Assembly: GCF_000787835.1 (NCBI RefSeq)
Contig: NZ_BBPP01000006.1
Coordinates: 191,548 to 252,360, forward strand
Origin: Streptacidiphilus melanogenes
GTDB lineage: Bacteria; Actinomycetota; Actinomycetes; Streptomycetales; Streptomycetaceae
Direction of reading: 5' to 3'
Length of the DNA: 60,813 bases
In this document: positions 16,649 to 24,823 of the stretch, piece after piece
Layout of the letters: each line of letters opens with the position of its first letter
Numbering within the stretch: position 1 is the first letter of the stretch
The notes under the pieces: model-generated
Databases searched by the model: none
Seen by the model: only the letters and a program-made list of their open reading frames with translations
Told to the model about the DNA's origin: nothing
Translations under genes and position numbers: made by a program

Positions 16649-19551
16649 AGGGTGGAGGCCGACAGCGCGCAGAGTGCGGCCCGGTTGGCCACGGCTGTCT
16701 TCGCGATCAGCGAAGCGATGTGCTTCTCCACCGTCCGCGGCGAGATGTACAGCCGCTCCGCGATGTCCTTGTTGCCCAGCCGCTCCGCCAGCACCACGAA
16801 GACCTCGTACTCGCGGACCGTCACCCCCTGGGCCCGAAGGCCTTCGGGGATGCGGTCCGCGCCGCTGCGGTGCTGGTGCACCGACGCGCCCATGGCGCGC
16901 AGCGCGGCGCGGCAGGCGTTGGCGACGGACGGGACCTCGCGCTGGTGGAAGAAGTTCTCCGCGCCGCGCAGCCAGGCGACCGGCTCGCCCCAGCCGTCGG
17001 CGTGCGCCGACTCCGCCACCAGGCGCAGGCCCAACTGCTGGGCCACGGGGTAGGCCTCGGCCTCGCGGACGGCGTGGGCCACCGCCGCGGAGGCCGCCTC
17101 CCCGCGGCCTTCGCGGCCGAGGAGGACCGCGTCGGCCAGGGCGAGGAACTGGCGGTTCCAGCGCATCCGGCCGGGGGCGGTCGCCGCGGCCGCGCTCAGC
17201 GCGGTCTGGTCGGCGCGGCCGTCGAGGACGTCCAGCAGGACCCCGATGCCGAGCCGGCCGCTCAGGTAGTAGGTGCTGGGGTTGTCGCGTTCCAGCCGGG
17301 CCACTTCGGCGAGTTCGCGCAGAGCGAGCTCGCGGTCCTCCTCCATCAGCGCGCAGAACGTGCGCGCGAGGCCGACGGCCAGCACCTCCTCCTGCGAGCC
17401 CGCGCCGTCCCAGGCCGAAAAGGCGCTCAGCGCCTCCTCCATGCCCGCCCGGTCGCCCAGGTGCGCGGACGCGCTGGCCTTGGCCATCAGCGTGTAGCGG
17501 ATCGCGGGGGCCAGGCGCAGGCGGCGCACCACGGTCAGGCACTCCTCCGCGGCCTCGCGGGCGTGGCCGAACTCGCCGCGGAGCACCGAGTCGAGGATCA
17601 GGATGCCGTCGATGGTGTAGACGATGGTGGCCGCGCCGAGGCGCAGCGCCTCCTCCCGGGCGGTGCGCAGCCCGGTGGGGTCGGTCTCGGCCAGCCAACC
17701 GTTGCCGCCGATGCGCGTGAGCGCGTAGAGGCGCTGGAGCGGCAGTCGGTGGCGTTCGGCCGCGCCCAGGGCGCGTTCCAGGACGGCGCGGGCCTCCTCC
17801 GGGTCGCGTTCCCTGGCGACGACGGCGAGCAGCTCCCAGCCCTGGCAGGCCACGATGGACAGTTCGTGCCGCTCGGCGACCTCCACCGCGGACCGGGCGA
17901 GCTTCTCGGCGAGCTGGGTGCGGTCCGGCCCCGGGGTGTCCAGTGCGAGGTAGGCCGCGACCACGTCGACGGGCGCGACGTAGGCCTCCTCCGCGCGCGG
18001 GCCGAGGGCCTCACGGGCGAGGGCGACCTGCCGGTTGCCGTCGACCCAACGTCCGGCCGTGTGGGCGACCTTGGCGAGGCGGGTGTGCAGCGCCGCGATC
18101 CGGGCGCGGCTGAGGTCCGCGCCGCCGAGCTCACGCAGGTGCTCGGCCAGGTCGAAGGCGCGCCCGAACTCCCCGGCCTCGGCGAGGGCGGGCAGCAGCG
18201 ACTCCAGGACCTCGGCGCGGGCGACCGCGTCGTCCAGGCCGCCCAGCAGCCGCTCGGCCCGGTCCAGCAGGGCGACGGCGGAGCCGATCGCGCCGTCCGC
18301 CAGGGCGCGGCGTCCGGCCTCGGCGTAGAGCCGGCCGGCCTCGGCCTCCTCCCCGGCCTGGAGGCGCAGTTCGGCGGCCAGGGGGCACCACTCGCCGGTG
18401 AGTCTCGGGTGCAGCTCCTCGAGCGCGTCCGCCGCCCGGTGCGCGAGCTTCGCCCGGTTGTCGGGGGTGAGCTGGGTGAACAGTGCCTCCAGGGTCAGCG
18501 AGTGCCGGAAGGCGTACCAGTCGGGTGCGGGTTCGTCGGGCAGCACCAGCTGCGCGGCGACGCCCGCGTGCAGGTGGCTGAGCAGGCTCCGGTCGTCGAC
18601 TCCGGTCATCCGCTGGAGCACGGTCAGCGGGAACCGGCGGCCGAGCACGGCCGCCGCCGAGAGCAGGGCGAGGCCCTGCGGACCCAGCCGGTCGATCCGT
18701 CGCAGGATGCCGCGGGCCAGCGAGCCGGACACGTCGCTGCGCAGGTCGCCGACGACCCGCCAGCCGTCCAGGCCCTGCACCAGGGCGCCTCCGCCGACCA
18801 GCGACTGGAGCAGCTCCTCCACCAGGAAGGGGCTGCCGGAGCTGTCGTCCCAGAGGCGTTCGAGGACCGGCGGCGGCACCTGCGCGGGCTCGACGCCGAG
18901 GCCGACCGCGATCAGCTCCTGGACCTGGGGCCGGGTCAGCGGCGGCAGGTCCAGGACGGTGCCGGTGCCGCGCCGCCGGGCGGCGGAGGCGAGGTCGAGG
19001 GCGTCGCTGAACTCGGTGCGGATCGTCGCGAGCAGCGTCACGGGCGTGTACTCGAGGTTGTCGACGAGGTACTCGACGACGGCGAGCGTCTCCGGGTCGG
19101 CCTCGTGCAGGTCCTCCAGGAGCAGCAGCTGGCCGCGGCCACGCCCGGCCGCGATCAGCAGGCGCAGCACGGCCTCGCCGAGGATCACCATGGAGCTGTT
19201 CTCGTGGTCCCCGACGCTCCACTCGGGTATCAGGCGGCCGAGGACCGGCCGGTAGGGGCCGAGCGCCTGGTCGTCGATCGGCTCGCCGCCGCGGAAGAGC
19301 GACATCAGCGCCTCGGTCAGCGGCCGGAAGGGCACGGTGGGGCCGGTCGCGGTGCTGCGTCCGCGCAGCACGCGCATGCCGGCGGTGAACGCCTCCCCCG
19401 CCGCCTCCGCGGCGAGCCGGGACTTACCAACTCCCGCCTCGCCGACGATGAAGACGGCTCCGCCCCGGCCCTGGCGGGCATCCTCGAGTGCCTGCCGCAG
19501 GTGCCCCAGTTGGGTATCGCGTCCGATGACGCGTGCCGTCTGAGAACGCAT
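16591..19551 (-). CDS. LAL-family LuxR transcriptional regulator
   Basis: Large ATP-binding LuxR regulator of 986 aa. The N-terminal AAA-type domain starts at once with the Walker A GEAGVGKSR (about residues 38-45), then Walker B LLLLEDLHEAD; a long helical tetratricopeptide-like middle follows, then a C-terminal LuxR helix-turn-helix (VTVREYEVFVVLAERLGNKD ... SPRTVEKHI). The start at 19551 (MRSQTARVIGRD) is chosen because the ATPase fold begins there; in-frame codons up to 19665 look non-coding. Members of this family usually activate antibiotic clusters. It lies between the NRPS operon and the LanM/peptide genes and could control either. The last dozen or so residues are encoded by an intergenic repeat and are probably not functional. 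Confidence 0.9.
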   Translation of the reverse strand: MRSQTARVIGRDTQLGHLRQALEDARQGRGGAVFIVGEAGVGKSRLAAEAAGEAFTAGMRVLRGRSTATGPTVPFRPLTEALMSLFRGGEPIDDQALGPYRPVLGRLIPEWSVGDHENSSMVILGEAVLRLLIAAGRGRGQLLLLEDLHEADPETLAVVEYLVDNLEYTPVTLLATIRTEFSDALDLASAARRRGTGTVLDLPPLTRPQVQELIAVGLGVEPAQVPPPVLERLWDDSSGSPFLVEELLQSLVGGGALVQGLDGWRVVGDLRSDVSGSLARGILRRIDRLGPQGLALLSAAAVLGRRFPLTVLQRMTGVDDRSLLSHLHAGVAAQLVLPDEPAPDWYAFRHSLTLEALFTQLTPDNRAKLAHRAADALEELHPRLTGEWCPLAAELRLQAGEEAEAGRLYAEAGRRALADGAIGSAVALLDRAERLLGGLDDAVARAEVLESLLPALAEAGEFGRAFDLAEHLRELGGADLSRARIAALHTRLAKVAHTAGRWVDGNRQVALAREALGPRAEEAYVAPVDVVAAYLALDTPGPDRTQLAEKLARSAVEVAERHELSIVACQGWELLAVVARERDPEEARAVLERALGAAERHRLPLQRLYALTRIGGNGWLAETDPTGLRTAREEALRLGAATIVYTIDGILILDSVLRGEFGHAREAAEECLTVVRRLRLAPAIRYTLMAKASASAHLGDRAGMEEALSAFSAWDGAGSQEEVLAVGLARTFCALMEEDRELALRELAEVARLERDNPSTYYLSGRLGIGVLLDVLDGRADQTALSAAAATAPGRMRWNRQFLALADAVLLGREGRGEAASAAVAHAVREAEAYPVAQQLGLRLVAESAHADGWGEPVAWLRGAENFFHQREVPSVANACRAALRAMGASVHQHRSGADRIPEGLRAQGVTVREYEVFVVLAERLGNKDIAERLYISPRTVEKHIASLIAKTAVANRAALCALSASTLQGRGEPREKPPGADGPAR
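16599..16648. repeat. Intergenic repeat, copy 2
   Basis: Second copy of the repeat at 13-62, and also the right arm of the hairpin at 16516-16648. On the minus strand it is read through as the last residues of the LAL regulator (EPREKPPGADGPAR), so the repeat seems to have replaced or extended that C-terminus. Confidence 0.7.
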
Positions 19552-19628
19552 GATCGCTGATCGTAGTTGATAGGTGCACGTCCACGGCAGACCTCGCGCG
19601 GTCATTGTGGAGGACCTGTGACGAAACA

Positions 19629-19662
19629 AGAGTGCGGACCTGCACAGGCAGGTCCGCACTCT
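19629..19662 (-). terminator. Rho-independent terminator after the peptide gene
   Basis: Perfect 15-bp stem (19629-19643 with 19648-19662) and a 4-base loop, followed on the minus strand by a T-rich stretch. It lies between the peptide gene stop (19697) and the LAL start (19551), so it should end the LanM-peptide transcript and separate the LAL gene from it. Confidence 0.8.
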
Positions 19663-19696
19663 CACGCGATATGTCGAGTTCTTACCTGATTCCCGA

Positions 19697-19912
19697 TCAG
19701 GAGGCGTGCGGCGCGGAGACCGAGGTGTCGATGGTGCTCAGCGCGACCACGATGCCGCTGGTCAGCACGAGACCGGCCAGGACCCGGGCACGGGCGCAGA
19801 CCCGGTTGCGGCCGGAGAGCGTGATGCCGCCCGCGGGGTCCTGCTCCGTCGCGTCCACGGCCTCGGCGGAGAGCTCGGTCTCGACGATCGCGGCGGTGGA
19901 GATCTGGTTCAT
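19697..19912 (-). CDS. Small peptide, candidate LanM substrate
   Basis: 71-aa peptide starting MNQISTAAIVETELSAEAVD. ATG 19912 has a GAAAGGGAAC ribosome site about 6-9 bases upstream; the longer frame from 19945 has none. The first 30 residues are acidic and leader-like and contain a GG (DPAGGITL). Next come a basic patch with the only Cys (residue 39, RNRVCARAR), a hydrophobic stretch (VLAGLVLTSGIVVAL) and a Ser/Thr-rich end (STIDTSVSAPHAS). It lies 171 bases after lanM on the same strand and ends in a strong hairpin, as a precursor gene might. No lanthionine could form in the C-terminal part because Cys is absent. A small single-pass membrane protein is the main alternative. Being a gene is fairly certain; being a RiPP precursor is inference. 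Confidence 0.7.
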   Translation of the reverse strand: MNQISTAAIVETELSAEAVDATEQDPAGGITLSGRNRVCARARVLAGLVLTSGIVVALSTIDTSVSAPHAS

Positions 19913-19959
19913 CGGGGTTCCCTTTCGTGGGTTCTGCGCGGTCACGGCGGCAGAGGTCG

Positions 19960-20083
19960 GTGGCGGAGCACGGTTCGGGCGGTGCGGTCCAGCGGGCGGT
20001 GCGTTCGTTCAGCAATGCGCTTCGGTGCAGCGGTGCGGTTCAGCGATGCGGCAGTGCAGCAGTGCGGTGCGGTGCGGTGCGGT
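19960..20083. repeat. Low-complexity GCGGT-rich spacer
   Basis: The gap between lanM and the peptide gene is built of degenerate gcggt/gcagt/gttcag units, including gcggt repeated several times in tandem around 20060-20080. I see no gene in it. It could be slippage-derived spacer or could form RNA structure in the lanM-peptide transcript. Confidence 0.6.
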
Positions 20084-23000
20084 TCAGGGCGCGGCCGGTG
20101 ACGGCAGCAGCGCGGAGGGCACGTCGTCGGGACAGGCGAGGCGGAGCAGCCCGTAGCCGATGCCGGCCAGGCCGTTCAGCAGGCCGGGGGTCGGCACCTG
20201 GTCGGGCGTCCCGCAGCGCGGGCCGAGCAGTTCCACCGCGCCCAGCAGCTCGCCGCTGCGGCGGTCGAGCGCGGTGCGGGCGGTGCGGCTGCCGCGTCCG
20301 GCCAGGACGCCGAGCGCCTCCAGCGGGCCGAGCGCTCCCCGGCCCAGGCTCTGGTCCTCCGGGAGCAGCCGGCCGGCGCCGGCGTCCACGGTCCCGGCCA
20401 GTTCCTCGGCCAGTTCCTCGTCCAGGTCGCGGGCGTCGCTGGGGTCCGCGACGGCGAGGACGACACCGGACAGACCGGAGTGCCAGGAGGCGTCCTCGGC
20501 GTCCGCCTTCGCCGCCGTCAGAGCTGCGCGCAGCAGCTCCGCCCCCGCGGCGGCGTGCCGGGCGACCGCGGGCGCGTCACCGTGCGCCGCGGCGAAGCGC
20601 CGCAGTGCCCAGCCGATCCCGGCGTCGCCCTCGGCGAAGCCCGGCACGGTGGCCCCGGCGGCGGGACGGGCGGCGACGCGGTCGAGCAGGGCGTCGGCGA
20701 CGGCCCGGGCCAGCTCCGCCGCCTGCGCGGAGCCGGTCGCCTGCCAGGCGGCCACCGCTGCGGCGAGCGCCCCGGCGAGACCGGCGGCCATCCCGTCGAC
20801 GACCGGAGTCTCCGCCGGGCCGGCGACGGCATGGGTGAGCGCGACGAGCGCCAGCTCCAGGGAGTCGTCCGGCGCGGTGTCCGCGAACCCGGCGCGGTCG
20901 CCCAGCAGTTCGCGCAGCCGCAGCAGCCCGTGGACGATGCCGCCGATCCCGTCGAGCGCGCCCGGCCCGGCGGCCAGGCTCAGCTCCGGGTCCAGTGCGA
21001 GGGCGCGCAGCAGTGAGGGCAGCGGGCGCAGCACGGCGCAGGCAAGGTCGAGGTAGCGGTCGGCGTCGACCAGCCGCCCGGCCTGGGCGAGGAAGAGGGC
21101 CACGCCGGTGTAGCCCTGGGCGAGCCCGGCGCCCATCGGCAGCACCGCCCAGTGCGCGTCCACGACCTGCTCCAGACCGAGCCAGTTGGCACGCCCCCCG
21201 GCGTGCACCGCGCGGGCGACGAGCTCGTCGGCGACGCCGCAGGCGGCGGCGAGCAGCCGGCCCCTGGTCGGCGGTGCGACGGCCGGGGCCGACGGGGTCA
21301 GCAGCTGGGACCGCGGTCCTCCCGAGCCCGCGGTCCCGGCGGAGACGGCCAACGAGGCCGCGATGACCCACTCCTGGTCGTACCGGTCGACCTCGCCCAT
21401 CGCCGCGATCTTGGCGTGCACCGCGGTCAGGGCCGGCACCGGCAGGACCGCGTCGACCCCGGCGCCGCCGGAGGTCCACACCGCCGTCCGGTCGGGACGG
21501 TGGGTGAACAGCGGCACGTCGCCGCGCCACAGGTCCGCGATCTCGTACTCCACCAGCCGCTGCCGGGCCGGGTCCTGGGCCGACTCGGTCCACAGGACCG
21601 CGAAGACCGCGTCCCTGGCCAGCGCGTCGCGCAGCAGGTCCGGGTGGGTCGACTCCTCCAGCAGCGTCGTGTAGAGGCGGGTCGCCCGCACGATCAGCCG
21701 TCCCGGCGCGTCCGCCCAGTGCGCCAACGGGCCGTCTTCGTCAAGCAGTTCGTCTCGGTGAGCGGCGACGGCGTCGTAGCCGAGGCGGAACCCGGCGAGC
21801 AGCGCGGCACGGTGGTCGGCCGAGGCGGCGGCGAGGCCCTGCGGCAGCGGCTGGTTCTGCGCCGCCGGACTGTCGGCTCCGCCGCGCACGGCCCGCATTA
21901 CGTCGGTCCCGGCGTGCTCCCAGCGCAGGCAGGCGCTCGGGTAGGCGCCGGAGTCGACCCGGCCCAGCGCCGAGATGTCCAGCGCGCCCCGGTCGCCGAT
22001 CAGCAGCGTCGGCAGCAGGGAGGTCCGCTGGACCGAGGCCCGCAGCGCCTCGGCGGCCGGGTCCTGGCCGACGGTCGTGGCCTGGGGCAGGCCGCCGTGC
22101 AGCAGCGTCTCGGCGTCCACCAGTACGGGCTGGTCGCCGCAGGCGATGAGGTTCTCGTAGTGCATGTCCGCGCCGTCGACCGCGTAGAGCAGGGCCAGCA
22201 GCGCGCCCTGCCGACGGTAGAAGCGGTCGGCCTCGGCGGTGGTGGCGCACCAGCGGTGCTCGACGAACTCCAGCCAGCCGTAGCCGGGGCGTCGCAGCGT
22301 GCGGGGGGTGCGCAGGCCGAGGCCGGGGACCTTGCCGTCCAGCCAGCCGACCAGCTCGTCCAGCAGCGCGTGCTGCTCGAGCGGACGCGGCTTGCAGACC
22401 GCGCGGCGGCCGTCGGCAAAGGTGAGCACGGCCACGCTGCGGTCGCCCTGGTGCGCGTCGCCGCGCCCGAGGTCGAGGTGGGTCAGCGGGCCCGGGTCGA
22501 CGCCGTCGAACAGGTCGGCGACGAGGTCCTTGCGGTCACGGTGCAGACGGGCCGTCAGTTCGGCCACGGCGTCGGCCGCGTCGAGGCAGGTCTGCCCCAG
22601 CAGCCGGGCCAGGACCGGGTAGCCGGCGAACAGGCGAGCCAGGCCCGCGCCGGTGCCGAGCTCGGCCGTGAAGGCCGCGAAGCGCTCCCGGGAGGTCGCC
22701 CCGTCCAACTCACCGGCGCGCCGCGCCCGGTGCAGCTCCGTCACCAGGGTGCGTGCCGCGAGGCGGGCGAGCTGCGCGCCGAGGCGCTGCTCGAACGCGA
22801 CCCGCACGACGTCGCACTCCTCGGCCGTCAGCGCGGCCTGCTCCTCGACCCCGGCCCAGGCGCAGGCGATCAGCGACCGCAGGGCGGGCACGAAGACCTC
22901 GGCGCCGTCCGCGTCGGCGACGCCGTCGCGCCGCTCGGGCCACTCCGGCGCCGCCTCGAGGGCGCGCTCGACCGTCTCCGCCCAGCGGGGCTTGGCGGTC

Positions 23001-23269
23001 CGCGCCGCCAGGCGCTCCGGCTGCTCCTCACCGAGCGCCCGCGCCAGCTCGTCCCCCAGACCGAGCGCGGCCAGCCGGGCGGCGAGCCCGTCCGTGTGGG
23101 CGGAGGCCCACGGGACGGTCCGCAGCGCGTCCAGGCGAAGGCGCGCGGTCCGGTCCACCGTCGGGGCGCCCGGAGCGGCGAGCCGCTCACAGAGGGTCAG
23201 GCCCCGTGCCCACCACCACTGCGGCAGGCCGGCGATCCGGGATTCGAGGAATGCGGTGCGTTCGGTCAC
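20084..23269 (-). CDS. lanM: LanM-type lanthipeptide synthetase with degenerate cyclase
   Basis: Class II lanthipeptide synthetase of 1061 aa, normal LanM length. The start at GTG 23269 (TERTAFLESR) is inferred from where LanM-like sequence begins; the open frame further upstream is GC-rich non-coding. The dehydratase half (DUF4135) looks complete by comparison with CylM: GDAHQGDRSV (residues 270-279), Lys 293 in VCKPR, DMHYEN with D368, H370 and N373, Asp 385 in LVDAET, and R524...T530 in RLIVRAT for phosphate elimination. The LanC-like half keeps its fold repeats (GYTGVALFLA, NGLAGIGYGLLRL) but lacks every catalytic residue: Glu 880 where the active-site His of GFSHG is expected, His 930-Ser 931 in place of Cys-His in SWCHG, and Gly 976-Arg 977 in place of the second Cys-His. 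Zinc cannot bind as in NisC or CylM. It probably phosphorylates and eliminates Ser/Thr without ring closure. Confidence 0.93.
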   Translation of the reverse strand: MTERTAFLESRIAGLPQWWWARGLTLCERLAAPGAPTVDRTARLRLDALRTVPWASAHTDGLAARLAALGLGDELARALGEEQPERLAARTAKPRWAETVERALEAAPEWPERRDGVADADGAEVFVPALRSLIACAWAGVEEQAALTAEECDVVRVAFEQRLGAQLARLAARTLVTELHRARRAGELDGATSRERFAAFTAELGTGAGLARLFAGYPVLARLLGQTCLDAADAVAELTARLHRDRKDLVADLFDGVDPGPLTHLDLGRGDAHQGDRSVAVLTFADGRRAVCKPRPLEQHALLDELVGWLDGKVPGLGLRTPRTLRRPGYGWLEFVEHRWCATTAEADRFYRRQGALLALLYAVDGADMHYENLIACGDQPVLVDAETLLHGGLPQATTVGQDPAAEALRASVQRTSLLPTLLIGDRGALDISALGRVDSGAYPSACLRWEHAGTDVMRAVRGGADSPAAQNQPLPQGLAAASADHRAALLAGFRLGYDAVAAHRDELLDEDGPLAHWADAPGRLIVRATRLYTTLLEESTHPDLLRDALARDAVFAVLWTESAQDPARQRLVEYEIADLWRGDVPLFTHRPDRTAVWTSGGAGVDAVLPVPALTAVHAKIAAMGEVDRYDQEWVIAASLAVSAGTAGSGGPRSQLLTPSAPAVAPPTRGRLLAAACGVADELVARAVHAGGRANWLGLEQVVDAHWAVLPMGAGLAQGYTGVALFLAQAGRLVDADRYLDLACAVLRPLPSLLRALALDPELSLAAGPGALDGIGGIVHGLLRLRELLGDRAGFADTAPDDSLELALVALTHAVAGPAETPVVDGMAAGLAGALAAAVAAWQATGSAQAAELARAVADALLDRVAARPAAGATVPGFAEGDAGIGWALRRFAAAHGDAPAVARHAAAGAELLRAALTAAKADAEDASWHSGLSGVVLAVADPSDARDLDEELAEELAGTVDAGAGRLLPEDQSLGRGALGPLEALGVLAGRGSRTARTALDRRSGELLGAVELLGPRCGTPDQVPTPGLLNGLAGIGYGLLRLACPDDVPSALLPSPAAP

Positions 23270-23295
23270 AGGAACAACGTCGCAGAGCCGCGCGG

Positions 23296-23592
23296 CCCCC
23301 ACATGGGGGTCCGGCCCCCATATTCTCAAGCAGTCCTCGAGCGGGTGGGGGTCGGCTCCCCATGGGCGGCGGCCGCACCTCCGCCCACCCCCACTGAACT
23401 GCGGATCTGCCGAGCCTTCCCAGAACGGGCCGACGAGCGCGGAAGGCCGCGCAGCCGTCCGGGGACACCGACCCGCCCCCCACTGTCCGACCGGTTCCCC
23501 CATACCCCCCACCTGCGAAGAAGTGGTCCGGATGAGGGCGTGACCCCTGCTTCCCGCCCCCGCCCCGCGGGCCCGTCGCAAAGGTGGGGGGT
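23296..23592. promoter_or_regulatory. Divergent promoter region with clustered CCCCCA boxes
   Basis: The 472-base gap between lanM (minus) and the LuxR pair (plus) holds no gene I can support. It has at least six CCCCCA or TGGGGG boxes. The first two form a palindrome, CCCCCA-CA-TGGGGG, at 23296-23309; another CCCCCA followed by TATTCT is at 23315. More lie near 23345, 23390, 23475, 23500 and 23585. Repeated boxes in a shared promoter suggest a regulator-binding array, perhaps for the adjacent LuxR proteins. Confidence 0.5.
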
Positions 23593-23741
23593 GGACACGG
23601 ATGCCCGTCGTCCGCCCGGGCCGCAGGCTGGGTGTCGTGCCCGGCACCACCAACCGCCGGCTCCCGGCCATCGACGTCCGAGCGTGCGCCGGGCGCGAAA
23701 CCCGTCCGTCCGCACGTCGGTCCATCAGCCTGGAGGACCCC

Positions 23742-24416
23742 ATGGCAGAACCCGTACCCGTCCGCGTCGTCGCCCTCGACCCGGTGCTCGAAGCGGGAAC
23801 GCTCAGCGCCCTGGGCCTCAACGCGCAGTTGAGGACCGTCCCCACGGCCGCCGCTGACGGTCCGTCCGCCCAGGACCCCGCCGTCCAGGACACCGCCTCC
23901 CTCGCACCCGCCGTCGTCGTGCTGACGGTCGACCGCTTCGGTCACGCCGAACTGGAGCTGCTGCGCGCGGCCCGGGAGACGGCCGCCCGACCCGCCGTCG
24001 TGCTGGTCGCCGGGGAGCTCGCCGCCGCCGACGCGCTCCACGCCCTCGCGGCCGGCGCCCGTGCGCTGCTGCTGCGCCGTGAGGCGGACCCGGCGCGCCT
24101 CGGCGAAGCGGTTCTCGCCGCGGCCCACGGGGACTGCACCCTCTCGCCCGACCTGTTCGACCAGGTCCTCGGCCGCTCCGCGGACGCCTCCCCGCACGCG
24201 CGGGACGACCGCACCGGCGTCGTGTCAGGACTCTCGGACCGCGAGCGCGCCGTGCTGCAGATGGTCGCCGAAGGCCACGAGACCAGCGAGATCGCCACCC
24301 ACCTGGCCTACTCGCCGCGCACGGTCACCACCGTGCTGCACGACATCACCCAGAGATTCCGGCTGCGCAACCGCGCCCACGCCGTCGCCTACGCACTCCG
24401 AGCGGGGATGCTGTGA
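23742..24416 (+). CDS. LuxR-type regulator with atypical receiver domain
   Basis: 224-aa DNA-binding protein. ATG 23742 is preceded by TGGAGGACCC, a strong ribosome site; the open frame before it is not coding. Residues 1-140 have the alternating pattern of a response-regulator receiver (VRVVALDP, VVVLTVDRFG, GARALLLRRE). The usual phospho-acceptor Asp is not in its normal place and the conserved Lys is Arg, so phosphorylation is doubtful. The C-terminal LuxR helix-turn-helix is clear (LSDRERAVLQMVAEG, SPRTVTTVLHDI). The stop overlaps the next gene by four bases. The pair probably regulates the divergent lanM operon. Confidence 0.85.
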   Translation: MAEPVPVRVVALDPVLEAGTLSALGLNAQLRTVPTAAADGPSAQDPAVQDTASLAPAVVVLTVDRFGHAELELLRAARETAARPAVVLVAGELAAADALHALAAGARALLLRREADPARLGEAVLAAAHGDCTLSPDLFDQVLGRSADASPHARDDRTGVVSGLSDRERAVLQMVAEGHETSEIATHLAYSPRTVTTVLHDITQRFRLRNRAHAVAYALRAGML

Positions 24417-24760
24417 ACCCGACCTCCCACCGATCGCCCTGCGGGGCCGTCCGCATGCCGTACTCGGCGCTGACCCAGCTCCTGGCCAACGGGCCCGGCG
24501 AGGACGGCTCCGCCGTCACCGCGCGCACGCTCGAACCGTCGCACATGCGGCAGCACGCCACGAGCAGACCGGTTCTGACGTCCCGCCAGACAGCGGTGCT
24601 CGACCTGATGGCCGAGGGCCACGGCAACGCGGTGATCGCCCGGACGCTGAGCTGTTCCGAACACACCGTCAAGAACACGATCTACGACCTGATGTCCCGA
24701 CTCCAGGCCAGGAACCGCGCCCACGCGGTCGCCCACGGCCTGCGCCACGGCCTGATCTGA
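24413..24760 (+). CDS. Stand-alone LuxR helix-turn-helix protein
   Basis: 115-aa protein that is little more than a LuxR DNA-binding domain (LTSRQTAVLDLMAEGHGNAV ... SEHTVKNTIYDLMSRLQARN). GTG 24413 overlaps the TGA of the preceding LuxR gene (GTGA), which implies translational coupling. The two HTH domains share the ending RNRAHAV and arose by duplication, one without a sensor domain. It may form heterodimers with its neighbour. Confidence 0.85.
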   Translation: MNPTSHRSPCGAVRMPYSALTQLLANGPGEDGSAVTARTLEPSHMRQHATSRPVLTSRQTAVLDLMAEGHGNAVIARTLSCSEHTVKNTIYDLMSRLQARNRAHAVAHGLRHGLI

Positions 24761-24823
24761 GCCCTCGCTCCACACCCCTGCCGTCACCGGTCGTCCCCGC
24801 AACCCGAAACCCGGAGTCCCACC

